A stretch of DNA of 64,000 bases. Source: Plasmopara viticola (Eukaryota > Oomycota > Peronosporomycetes > Peronosporales > Peronosporaceae). Location of the stretch: positions 620,001 to 684,000 of the forward strand of contig MBPM02000024.1 of NCBI GenBank assembly GCA_001695595.3, written 5' to 3'. Shown in pieces: positions 13,061-23,400 of this stretch. The notes under the pieces are model-generated. The model saw nothing but the letters and a program-made list of their open reading frames with translations. It ran no database searches and was not told the DNA's origin. How positions within the stretch are numbered: the stretch's first letter is position 1; each line of letters opens with the position of its first letter. A program made the position numbers and the translations under genes.

Positions 13061-13864
13061 TCAAATTTTAAGCTCCATAAGGAGTGCGTCGTGGCCGGGC
13101 CTATAATAATTGGCACGAATTGTCCTGCGTCTGAAGCCATGAGACTCATACAGCGCGATGGCGCCCAAATTCGTCGTGTCTGCTTCCAGCACCAGCTTTA
13201 AGGCTCTATTTGGACCAGGCAAACGGCACTATTAGACCATTCACCAGGAAGTGTTCTCTAGAGACAGACCTGTTGGTTTGTAAGAACTCAATAGCAGCCT
13301 GCAGCAGGCAGCGTCCCAAGCCTTGCCGTCTATTGTGCTCAGTAACTGCGATGCGATCGATGTGACCTTCAGTCTTTACACATGCAAATACAAAGTGGCA
13401 GTCAAACCGAAAGTTGATACCTCGGCGCTGTGGGTTTCACTCGTACGCCGTTGCGCCGGAAGAGAACGTAGCCGTATATAGCGGCACTTTGACGATATAC
13501 AGCTAATAGAAGCGTGTGGTGCCTAATTACAACAACAGAGTGCGGTGGTGTCAATCCTCTTTTCTTCGAAGCGTAGCAGACATCCTACGGTCTCATGGCG
13601 TCGTCGATTAACCGTTGGCCGAGGCTGTCTCTCTTGGAGAAGCACCTAATACAACAGAAGAAGAGGCACATGGAAAGCACCGAGCGCGTGAATCAAGGGG
13701 AATATGTAAGGAATGCAGAGATAAAAAGACGCCTTCCGCTATAAGCCGTGATGCCGAAGCGTTGTTAACTAGATAGGCCACTCGTACTTTTTCTCTAAGC
13801 GCACAGCCTGTGCGAGCCATTCAGGCTGCGTCTTCTTGTTCACTCTCACGAATTCTATCGTCAT
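13061..13864 (-). CDS. GNAT-family N-acetyltransferase
   Basis: Small acetyl-CoA-dependent acetyltransferase split over five short exons: 13864-13788, 13645-13589, 13522-13441, 13373-13270 and 13205-13061 (introns 142, 66, 67 and 65 bp), total 154 aa. Every junction keeps the frame (phases 2, 2, 0, 2). N-terminal part: LEKKCFSKRDSLGQRL. Beta-4: IYGYVLFRRNG. Motif A with the acetyl-CoA pyrophosphate loop: RRQGLG within HIDRIAVTEHNRRQGLG. Motif B: NLGAIALYESHGF, then NYYRPGHDALLMEL before TGA at 13061. The layout resembles RimI and NAA-type protein N-terminal acetyltransferases and plant GNATs with a KVFPKHESLA-like segment; the substrate is unknown. The SINE-like element ends just 3' of the gene. 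Its stop-free model depends on the four introns drawn here. Confidence 0.8.
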
Positions 13865-13975
13865 GAACTTTCGACTAATAGTAAGGATTAAAAGTACTCA
13901 TTTATTCATACAACTATCGGATTCATATATCAACCTCATACACTCCAAAACTACATAAACTCCCTCCTCCATGCT

Positions 13976-14983
13976 TCAAGAGTCCCGCGACCGCTGCAGG
14001 ATCGGATGCTGCCAAATCTCCTCCATCGTAATGCGCGCTTCTGGATCCACGCAAAGCATGCGCGACAACAGATCTTGCATCAGCTCTGACACTTCCTGAC
14101 CCATTCCCCACGCCATAAATACCGCCTTGATGCCACACTTTGCGACGAACCGAAAGCCTGAGTCCGATACTTCTGCACGTTCGAATGGCGGCGACGACGT
14201 CAGTAGGATGAAAAAGGCAATCCCGGTTGACCAAATATCCACTCGTCGGGGGTCGTACCGCTCGCGTGCCACAATCTCTGGCGCCATGTAATAGTTCTTA
14301 CCCACCGTCTCTTGGCAGTAAAAGTCATTGTCGGCCATCGTGCCTGACACACACAGCCCAAAGTCTGCAAGGACAGCACGTCCATTGCACAGCAAAATGT
14401 TTTCAAGACTAATGTCCCGATGGGCAATGCCATGATTGTGCAAGAAGCGAAGCCCAGACAAAACGTCGGTCAGGTACTTGAGCGCCACATGCTCTTGCAG
14501 GCGCTTCGACCCATCGACGCCGTTCAGTAGCGATCCGTTGCCATGATTTTCTTGTTCGGGTCTGTGCTCGTAAAGACCTTTTGAGATCGTACACATGGCA
14601 TGGCTATCGCCTTTGCTACTGTGGCACTCGACGTCGTTGATCCGCTGACCAGAAGGCTGCACGCACGCGTCTAAGAGGTCGCCTCCCTCACAGTAATTGA
14701 GCACTATGTGCAATACGCCGCCGCCTTTGGTCACAAAGTAGCTCTGCATGTTAATAACATTCGGGTGTCCGCCTAAACCCCGCACGCGGTTCAACACTTC
14801 CACCTCATGCAACACATTCTCCTGCACGAGCTCGTGTGACCGCGAAGTCTGCTGGAGCGCCAATTGCAAGTTCACTGTCTTCACCACCACACGCTCGCCT
14901 GAGACCCAGTCGCGACACAACAAGATGTCCCCGAAGATAGCCGTACGCAGAGACACGAGCGTCTCGTAGCGGCCCATACTCAT
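13976..14983 (-). CDS. Ser/Thr protein kinase with non-canonical catalytic loop
   Basis: Single-exon protein kinase of 335 aa. The frame is open further upstream, but the first in-frame ATG close to the kinase fold is 14983; the earlier frame has only a TTG. Kinase landmarks: ATP-site lysine in ERVVVKTV (K35), alpha-C glutamate in HEVEVL (about E62), catalytic loop HRDISLEN (188-195), DFG 207-209, and APE 234-236. Serine replaces the usual lysine of HRDxK and the glycine loop is degenerate. A hydrophilic insert of about 60 residues (about 108-165) sits in the N-to-C lobe linker. The DFG and HRD aspartates are intact, so activity is plausible. It lies 111 bp upstream of the GNAT start on the same strand. 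Substrate and subfamily are unknown. Confidence 0.88.
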   Translation of the reverse strand: MSMGRYETLVSLRTAIFGDILLCRDWVSGERVVVKTVNLQLALQQTSRSHELVQENVLHEVEVLNRVRGLGGHPNVINMQSYFVTKGGGVLHIVLNYCEGGDLLDACVQPSGQRINDVECHSSKGDSHAMCTISKGLYEHRPEQENHGNGSLLNGVDGSKRLQEHVALKYLTDVLSGLRFLHNHGIAHRDISLENILLCNGRAVLADFGLCVSGTMADNDFYCQETVGKNYYMAPEIVARERYDPRRVDIWSTGIAFFILLTSSPPFERAEVSDSGFRFVAKCGIKAVFMAWGMGQEVSELMQDLLSRMLCVDPEARITMEEIWQHPILQRSRDS

Positions 14984-17098
14984 GCTATGTGTAAATGGTT
15001 CGATAAAGATTAGGTACGCGTGAAGCGGGCAGTCAATAACGTGAGACCGTCGGACAAAAGACAGCGAGCGTGACAGCAAAGTCGAAGGATAGAAACGAAT
15101 TAGCTCGTCCAACTGTATGTGAGAGTTAATGTAGACTGTCAAAGGTTATGCCCCGTCGTGTACTGCAACAAGGAGATCGGAAAGACAACAGCTGGTTGGT
15201 AAAGACGTTCCAGATGCTATAGAAGGCGGCGCGCGCGCAAGTTCACGGATGGGTTGGCTCTGCCTACAATCACTTGTGGCTTCGGTCGCGACTCAGGGAC
15301 TGCCTCGACCTTGCAGCTCGCGAAGGAAGAAGTTGACATTTGTGTTGGCTGCTACTCTTGTTTTCTTTCGACGACATTAAGTCTGGTGTTTTCAGTTTCG
15401 TACTTCGACTAAGAATATGTCGCGGGCCCTGGTGCTTTAGCTTATTATTGTATAGAAATGGACCCTCTTGACATGACCGTTGACCGCAAAGGCGAATCGG
15501 CATAAATAACGGGCAACACCAGCCTTTTACACACGGCTCACAAATTGAGAATTGTCTTCACGATTATGCCTGTCGCACCACTTTTGTGGTATTAAATTGG
15601 TCTTTAGTCTCTAAGACCTTCGATACTTTGCTGGTATATAAAACTAATGGTCAGATTTGGTATTCCGTATCGCATAAAATTGTCAGCTTGAATATGCGAT
15701 AAATCAGGTAGAAAGGGTGGCAAAACCTTTTCTGGCAAAAAATTGAGTCAAGACAGGATCAGCCTATATGGTGTCATTTATCGCCAAGCCGCAGCTTGGA
15801 ATTCTCGAGACATCGCTCGCTGATGCTTGGTTTCATTGCCGTAGCGTTTAAGCTTATCTGTGTGTCAATATAAGTAACTTACAACACGCGTCTTGACCGT
15901 TAACCCCCTTTCGTGCTCACTAAATTACATATTAATACAGGAGCAATTTTAGATATGCTAAGGAAATATCGTAAAGCTATTTCGGGAAAATGTAATCTAA
16001 AATTAACAAAAAGCGGCCTTTAAAGCCTATACTATCTATTACTATTTGTACAAATTTTAAATCAGAGGAGGTATCATTTTTTTCAAGGAAAAATTATGTG
16101 TCGGCGCTATTATCTAGTGTTGAACAAAAAAGAACACTGATGGCGAAAGCAAGTTAGTACATATTAAAACAGGCTACACGCTTGGATTATGCCTTATTTT
16201 AAAGCGGAAGTATGGTATATGCTACTAAAAATAGAAATTTGCAATTAAAAAACATACATACATGCGTGCATTCTCTATGTCTACAATCGAAAGCCAAAGC
16301 TAGGTCATGTAGTGCGCTAACATGGTCGATCTTTTCTCCGTTGTATTCATGGTGGATTAACATATTTGCAGTGAAGATCGGTTAAGCTTTGTAAAGAGCA
16401 AGACTTCAGTGCTGTCGCTGTTGTATTGCTGCTGTGTCCTCTACAGCTGTAAATGAGTTCACACGAAGTGAAGCTGCCGAGAATGTTTAAAACAGCTTTT
16501 AGGCATATCTGTATTTACCAAAGTATCAAATTGCAGGACGAGATAGAAGAACATTGATATGTTACCGATCAGACATAAGAATGGGATAAATTTCTTGGCA
16601 CTTTGACACTACTTTTACATTGCTTCTAATTTACGAGATAGCCCACCTATCTTCTTTTAAAATTTCATGGTGCAACAGCTGCTGTCGCACGATCGGTGCC
16701 ACCATCTGAGTGCCATAGAGGCCGAGATATCTGCAAACGGCAACAACAGTCGCTTACCCCATGAGCAAATGTTCGATACAGCAACCTCACTCGATAACGA
16801 CGACAATACGCGACGAATTTGTGATAATAGTATGCAAAGGGCGACAAGTGATTACGGGGACTTCAATTACGGAACGAAGCACCTTCAGTGCGAGAGCTAA
16901 TTTACAAATGTAATCAAGTTAAAAGGATGCCACACACAGTATTCGAGCTTCTGTTTGTACCCTTAACGCCCTAGTTTGCCGTTGGCGTTCAATGGTCCAT
17001 CCACCCTTGCATTCAAATCAAATAAATTAAACGATTCGCAGCCACCATAGTATGCCACTTTTGTGGCTCTTACTCAATGCGAGCTGTCATCAGAAAGT
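14984..17098. other. Intergenic, AT-rich
   Basis: This holds the kinase promoter and a long AT-rich spacer. Overlapping short frames at 16665-16900 are open on both strands but have no recognisable domain and no convincing splice partners. No gene is called. Confidence 0.5.
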
Positions 17099-17164
17099 GT
17101 GTGTGTCGATAAAGTTCTCCGTGTGTGTCAATAAAGTCCTCGGTGTGTGTCGATAAAGTCCTCC
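17099..17164 (-). repeat. 22-bp minisatellite in the 3' UTR of the DEP gene (3 copies)
   Basis: Three head-to-tail 22-bp copies at 17099-17120, 17121-17142 and 17143-17164, with unit GTGTGTGTCGATAAAGTCCTC plus one base on the plus strand. Copies differ at two or three positions. The array begins 6 bp beyond the stop codon of the minus-strand gene, so it should be transcribed in its 3' UTR. Confidence 0.85.
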
Positions 17165-17170
17165 ATTGAA

Positions 17171-19411
17171 TTAAAGAATGGCGTGCAGACTCACACGCTG
17201 ACCGTCGTCAAGCGACATGCGGTGAGCCAGTACAACGTCTTCCGATCGCTCGGCCTCGGGAACGTACGAGATGGTGGTCGATGACCGACGATAAAAGACG
17301 TTGGATTCACTGACACGAGAAATCTTGCCCGGGTATTGAGGTTGACGGCCAAATCGCAGGTTGGTTTCGCTGCGACGCGAGTTTGCAACGTAGCTATGGC
17401 GCAATTCATTGTGAGGTTCGCCTCCGCTGCGACGCATGGACGCCGAGCTTTGCCGAAAGTAGGTACCCATGTCACTCGCACGGAGGTGTGCCAAGTCACT
17501 CGAGCGCACCGTGGTGGATCCACTCGTGTACGATCCGTTTTCATTAAACGATCCGCGAGCAACAGCGGATGCGCCATACGCTTGGAAAAACTTTTGCATC
17601 TCAAGACTCAAATGACTGTCGGTCCCAGCACTTGAGCGCGGGGTCGTGGAGGACGACAGCGTGTTTCCCACGCCACTTTGATAAAATTTGTCCATGTCGC
17701 CGAGGTCAATGACCGAGCGTACACTGGAGGCAGTCGTGTTTTGCGACGCGTACGAAAAGTTGGAAGCGCACGAACGCGGGGACGAGAGACCGCCGGAAGA
17801 CGCGTAGCTGTTTGAGCGGTGACGAACGGGGTGTGAAGCGTGACGAGACGAGGACGGAAAGCCTTCGGGGGGGACTTTGGACGCAATGTCCAGTGCGCCA
17901 CTGTTGACGCTCGACGAAGACGCTGCGAGCACATTGCTGCTCCCTCGAGCTCCATCGGGACGCTCCAAGTGGTGCGACGACGACATGGACGACCTCGGGA
18001 CGTAATCAACGTACGCCGCGAGACGATCGTCTTCGTCTTCGTCAGTAAATGAGCCTTGAACCTCACGTCGACCGACGAGCGAACTGGCATCGGCTTCGAT
18101 AAAGTCAAAGTACTGCGTCTTTTGAATCCAGCCTTCTGGAATGGCCTCTAAGCCGTCTTGGGCCGCAAAGCACGCACCGATAAACATCGCACGACGGCAA
18201 GTGCGTCCACCGCCAATGATGTTCTCGCGCACGGCAGTGGGGTAGTCATTGAGGACAAAGAGCGGTTGCAACACAGCGTGAAAGCCGCCGGGTAACGAGC
18301 CACGGTTCCCAAATGCCTGGATCGCCTCGTAACTCGGCAGCTGGGACTTGGTAAAGGCTTTGAAAATGACTTTGCGCTGCTTGACACTCAATCGCTCGGT
18401 TCGGATACTCATGCGCATGGCCTGCAGCACGGACGCGCCAAGAATCACTTGCTCCAGCACAAACGCCGCCACAAGGGCCGCATCCCGGACGCGAGTCCCC
18501 ACGTAAAAGACTTTGACGAGCTCGTCGACTTTGGTAAACAGCTGGTTCGTGCCGGCATAGAGCGCAACGACAATGGGGATCAACGACAGGACGTCGATCG
18601 AGCGGCACTTGACGGCGCAGTGGGGCCAGCTCTTGCCAGAGTGCACGCGTTTGATAAACGCTCGCGAGGACGCACTGAGCAGGCGATGGTCGTTCTTGAA
18701 CCCCCAAAACGCGTCTTTGGCCAACTGCGACCCATGAATGTGGCCACGTCGCGCGATGCACTGCAATAAAATACGCGCCTCAAAGCCCGTGGACGACTCC
18801 ATTCGCGTACGATTCGACGTCTTGTCACTGCCCTCGGACGTGTCGTACAGGCCACAGAATGCGGGATCAAAGTCCAGCCGCAAGAGGTTGGGGATGGTTT
18901 TCTCCGGGTGTGAGACGCCGTTGAGCGAGGTGGACGCGGCGTCGGCCACGAAGCCACCAATCAGCGCCGCGAGCGCGCGGCGTCGGGCCGCAGCACTGAG
19001 CGGCAAGTCCAGCGTCGCACTGGGCAACGGACGCTCGACGGCTTGCACGAATTCGGGCGTCGTGGCAGTAAAGCGGTAGAACCGTTTCTTGTTGTACTCA
19101 AACTTGGTCTCTTTCTCGACCTTTTCAATGTAGTGATGTGACAGTAAACATTGGCCTTTGCGCACGGCCTCCGCGACGCTCTTGGCTTCCATTTGTTCAA
19201 GCATCCAATCCACGGCTTCCATGCCCGAGAAACAGTCTCGGTATCGCTTGAAAAGGTGACGCCGACGGTCTCCCGTGGCCACGTTCTGCTTCATCCGTGC
19301 GGCCAATCGCAGCAGCGCCTCCTCTTGCTCTTGCTCCTGGTCCCCGTTCGCTGCTGACGTCTCGGGCACGCGCTCGACCGCCGTGGGCATGGAAAATTGC
19401 ATCCCGACCAT
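17171..19411 (-). CDS. DEP domain + ADP-ribosylglycohydrolase (crystallin J1-like) protein
   Basis: Single-exon protein of 746 aa from the first in-frame ATG, 19411; the frame is open further but starts only at a TTG. Residues about 31-115 form a DEP domain (FSGMEAVDWMLEQ, then EYNKKRFYRF), typical of membrane or GPCR/Rap signalling proteins. Residues about 140-445 resemble the ADP-ribosylglycohydrolase fold of the J1-crystallin/SelJ branch: ALIGGFVADAAS near the start, and ENIIGGGRTCRRAMFIGAC near the end. In active family members the corresponding segment is usually GGDTD or GGDNC; the metal-binding Asp is missing here, so catalysis is doubtful. The last 280 residues are Ser/Arg-rich and predicted disordered, with many possible phosphosites. 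A minisatellite lies directly after the stop. Domain calls are good; the role of the fusion is unknown. Confidence 0.85.
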   Translation of the reverse strand: MVGMQFSMPTAVERVPETSAANGDQEQEQEEALLRLAARMKQNVATGDRRRHLFKRYRDCFSGMEAVDWMLEQMEAKSVAEAVRKGQCLLSHHYIEKVEKETKFEYNKKRFYRFTATTPEFVQAVERPLPSATLDLPLSAAARRRALAALIGGFVADAASTSLNGVSHPEKTIPNLLRLDFDPAFCGLYDTSEGSDKTSNRTRMESSTGFEARILLQCIARRGHIHGSQLAKDAFWGFKNDHRLLSASSRAFIKRVHSGKSWPHCAVKCRSIDVLSLIPIVVALYAGTNQLFTKVDELVKVFYVGTRVRDAALVAAFVLEQVILGASVLQAMRMSIRTERLSVKQRKVIFKAFTKSQLPSYEAIQAFGNRGSLPGGFHAVLQPLFVLNDYPTAVRENIIGGGRTCRRAMFIGACFAAQDGLEAIPEGWIQKTQYFDFIEADASSLVGRREVQGSFTDEDEDDRLAAYVDYVPRSSMSSSHHLERPDGARGSSNVLAASSSSVNSGALDIASKVPPEGFPSSSRHASHPVRHRSNSYASSGGLSSPRSCASNFSYASQNTTASSVRSVIDLGDMDKFYQSGVGNTLSSSTTPRSSAGTDSHLSLEMQKFFQAYGASAVARGSFNENGSYTSGSTTVRSSDLAHLRASDMGTYFRQSSASMRRSGGEPHNELRHSYVANSRRSETNLRFGRQPQYPGKISRVSESNVFYRRSSTTISYVPEAERSEDVVLAHRMSLDDGQRVSLHAIL

Positions 19412-20460
19412 GGATACGGGCGATCTCGACTGCGTGGACGTGCACGAGAAGTAGAAATGCCAAGCATGCAATCAACAACGAGAGGTAAGTCGAGGCGACA
19501 ACGCTAGGATAATAAAACCGAGACTAATTACTACACGGGAACGAAGTATCATTTCTAACAAGCGGATCATGCAAGGGGATAGGCAGATTGGTAGACAAAA
19601 CGGTCGTGCTGTAGTCGGAGTCACGACACCCCTAGGAAGTGTTCACACCTGATGGCGCGGAAGCGCCAGCGTTTCTAAAAAGAACGAGGGCTTAGGTTTG
19701 AGGTGATCACTTGACAGAAAAGGCGACAGGGACATTGCAGGCTGTCTGAAAGCAGCGTGTTGACAGGCGTTCTCGCGAGTTCGTAATGTTTAGAGACGAG
19801 CCCGCATGACTTTCACCGTTCCACCACTTCAGACGTTTGGGCGTCCGCAGTCGCGAGCTGTAGTTTCTGACCAGAAATGATGCAGCGGGAGCCACCGTCC
19901 GGACGTTTGGGGCCCACAAGCAAAATTAGCCTTAGGGTAAGGTCGAGTGGATGTAATTGCTAGGCAAAGAGATACATGTGACATACGCGGAGAAGGGAGG
20001 AATGCTTTTCCGCTATTATCCGTCGAGACCTTACGCGCTGTTCCATCTTGCCAAACCTTGTGACCCCACTGACACGCACTGAATCGCACGTTTTAACTAA
20101 GCCAGACATGTGTTTTCATCTGTAATCTGTGACACAATACGAAACAGGCAGTAGCTACGTACCTAAACGCGTTGGGTTCACCATCTTGCTCGATGAAGGT
20201 CTGAGTTCGCAACGTCTGGCATTAACAAACGACTTTGCGGGAGCACGCTGCTCGCAACCATCCTGCTCCAACGCAGTTACACGGACTCGATTCAAAATTC
20301 TGCTGCTGGAAATTGCCAACATTTTATCTTTCTAATTTGAACTTTAGACTTTTAATCAAGTGCCCTTTTTATCATGCAAAGCTGGAAGAAGAAACACCAC
20401 ATGAGTACATACGTGGTGGCTCTATCGTATATACATATCCAAGTCAACTCGTTCTTGTCG
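19412..20460. other. Intergenic between DEP gene promoter and giant gene 3' end
   Basis: About 1 kb without a supported gene. The minus-strand sequence just upstream of 19411 includes GGCATTTCTACTTC (around 19453-19466), a loose initiator-like match. Short frames here have no domain. Confidence 0.45.
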
Positions 20461-23400
20461 TCAGCACAACACACTGTTGAAATCGTCGTCGTCGATTCGC
20501 ACGCGAGCGATAAAGTCTTCACCTAGTAGGGGTTCCCCACCAGGGACTTGCAACCGCACGACAAAATGTTTTTCCCACGGCTCATAGCACATATCGTCCA
20601 TGATGGGGATGGTTACTAACTTTGACGTCTCACCGGTAGCAAATGTCACTTCCCCTGCACTCTGCTGGTAATCTCCACACTCTCGGCGCCGTTTTGTCAA
20701 TGCCAGTCGAGTGCAAGCAGCAAACTTTAGGGCATCGACTCCAATCGCCGAGCGATCTTCGGTCGCATAGCCAATCGTGAGTGGGCGTGTCAAGTTGCTC
20801 GTCGTTGCGGAACGTGACAAGGTTAAGCCCACGAACCCATCTGCATTTCTTTCGATACAAGAGAACCAAGAGTTTGTAAACTTGACACCCACAACAGCCA
20901 AATCGTAGACGAACGCTCGGCCAGATTGCGGTAACTTTAAAGAAACAGAGTACCCTGGCGCACCGACTAACAAATCGCTGCCGTCCAGGTCAAGGGCAGC
21001 ACCAAAGTGGGATTGGCGCTGCTTTTGTGGGTACTGCAACTTGACCACCTCTTCCGAAGTCCACTTGGGCGATCGCAGTAAGGCACCGGCACCGTCACGT
21101 ACTTCGTTCGATCGTCGATAGACGTAGAGACTTCCCACTTGCTCCATTGCTTTGATTTCTTCCATGCTCATGTCCAAACCATCGTTCAGCAAACGCTCGA
21201 TTGTGTTATTGGCGTCAACACTACGCTGACCTGGTGCAGCAACGACTGCTACACCCAAGCGGTCGTCGACCACAACGTTGGATCCAAACAAATCTTCACT
21301 GCGTTTATCACTGGCAGCAAGACGAGCTTGAAACTTCCATTCGCAACTCCATCGGTTCATGCCCTCACACTTGGCAGCAAGAACATGCGTTCCCGGCGCA
21401 CGACGGCGAAAAGTGTACGCAGCTCCAGCTTTGGACGTGGACATTTGCGCCACACGCGCTGCTCCCCACGAGAAACGCACGTCGTCAAAATTTATATGGC
21501 CCCAAACGGGATTGCTTGATGCATCCACCACTCGTATCTGAGCCGTCCGGTTTTCATATGCGCTCAAGTCCCACGTGATTTCTTCCATAGTCTCTCGACA
21601 TCGACCTGTAGCTCGAAGCTTTGACGTCGCAGATAGAGGCCGAACCGAGTCTGTCTTTGAAGCAAACGATCCGTCCACAGTGCCTTCTACAGCTACTTGC
21701 TCGGCAGCCACTGATTCGGAAACTGCAGCAGGTTGGCCATCAATGAGGAGCTCCACGTACACGACTCGGATATCGCATCCCCCGCCGACGCGAAATGACA
21801 ACCACTGCCCCTCAATTGTAAAAGGTAGAGATGTGAGCGTACCTTGTGGTTCGTCTCCTTGAGTCGTACCCACTGAAGCACTCACGCTCGGCAACTTGTA
21901 GTTTGGTGCACGACACAAGTCGCTGTCGGCGAAAGCGCACATTTGAGCTGCAACGCGTGCTGCAGTCATTGCTTTTCCTGCTCCAGGACGAGCCTCAAAT
22001 GTGCCAACCCAGTAGCGACCTTCGTGATTAGCACGCTGGCCTGGTGGTGATGCACCGACATACGGGCTAGGCCGGTACAAGTTGATGCGTCCATAACTAT
22101 TATCTCCATACGTCGGCTGCACATCAAACGCTGTGCCCGTCGTCAACCACCCGGTCAAGTCTCCTGTCTCAAAATCCCACGTCGTAGTCGTCAATGCGCT
22201 TGAACCGGCAGCACCCACGATTGCTTGCTCACCGTTAATACCTACACTGATACCAAATTGATCCCCGCCATTGCCATCTGGAGCCGTCAATCGAGTTTGC
22301 TGCTTCCAGTCGCTACCGATTGCAACGACCTCAGAGATGAGAATTTGGCGACTGGGGTCGGGAACATAAGTGCTACTAAAGGCCTTGCAGGTAAGACAGC
22401 CATATCCCAGCCATGAAGCTGTCATCAAAGGTACCGTCACGACATCGCCAATAAATGTAACACTCCACGTGAACCCTTGTTCAATTGATCCTGTACGATC
22501 GACTTCAACGAGTAAGAAGCCTAACTCATCGATGGTCGATCCATCACCATCTTCACCCTCTCTTCCCTCAAGTGCTGCCTTGACTTCGACAGCTGTAGCG
22601 CTATACCTAAGTGCGCGTGTAGTACCAGTCAGACCGCGTCGAGATGCTGTCAGTCGAAAAGTACCATCAGAAAGTAGACTGCTTGTGCGCAACATGATTT
22701 GTTGCACTTGCGCCTGAAGATAATAAACGTAAGCAGCTCCTTTGGCAAAGAATCGATTCTCAAAGTCTGCGCTGTGATATTGCTGAGCAGTAAAGACACC
22801 GGCATCCGAAAATGGAGCTCCTACAATGATTGTTCGCCGATCCAAATCCACGGCGCGACCAAAACCATACGACGGTTCGACAGTATGTTCAAGCACTCGA
22901 TGTTGAACACTGTCATTGGCACGCAAAGTCGAAACGAGGTTCCACGAGGCATCTACGCTTCGATGATAGACAAACACTTTTTCCAAGCCAGAAGCACCAA
23001 CGACTGCAATATCCCCAAAGATCGCCACAGCCCCAGAGCCCGCATAATTGTAATTGAGATCATTTGTAATCTGAGTCGGCTCATGAAGTCGCGTTTCCTC
23101 CAGCCACCGAGCTGCAGCCGCTACTTCGTCTCTGCGGTACAGATAAATGTATGCAGCATCTGCACCTGGGGCACCCACGATGGCTCGAACCGATCCAAGA
23201 CTCCCATCAATCGCGACAGAGGTCCCAAATTTCAAGTCTTGGACACAATCGGACGGGAAAACGGTGGCATCACGCTCCCAAAATCCGCTTCGACGTACAA
23301 AAAAGTGCACAGCACCACATTTGATACCAGCAGGGTTTTGTTCGAGCGGTGCACCGACAACAGCTGCGTTGCCAGCACAAAAGATGCTAGCAGACCTGCT

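Noticed and set aside
13423..13440. In-frame TGA in the GNAT locus as evidence of a pseudogene or a selenocysteine codon
   Set aside because: The TGA lies in a normal 67-bp intron (13374-13440); splicing gives a continuous GNAT with correct phases.
16665..16900. Overlapping open frames on both strands, possible small gene
   Set aside because: No recognisable motif, signal peptide or splice signals that extend either frame.
17191..19488. Long alternative frames on both strands over the DEP gene
   Set aside because: Shadows of a GC-rich coding region; only the 746-codon frame shows domain similarity.
20461..20500. A hidden 3' intron and extra exon for the giant protein
   Set aside because: A GTGTGT donor and a pyrimidine-rich acceptor near 20390 exist, but the added peptide would be only a few residues with no family support.
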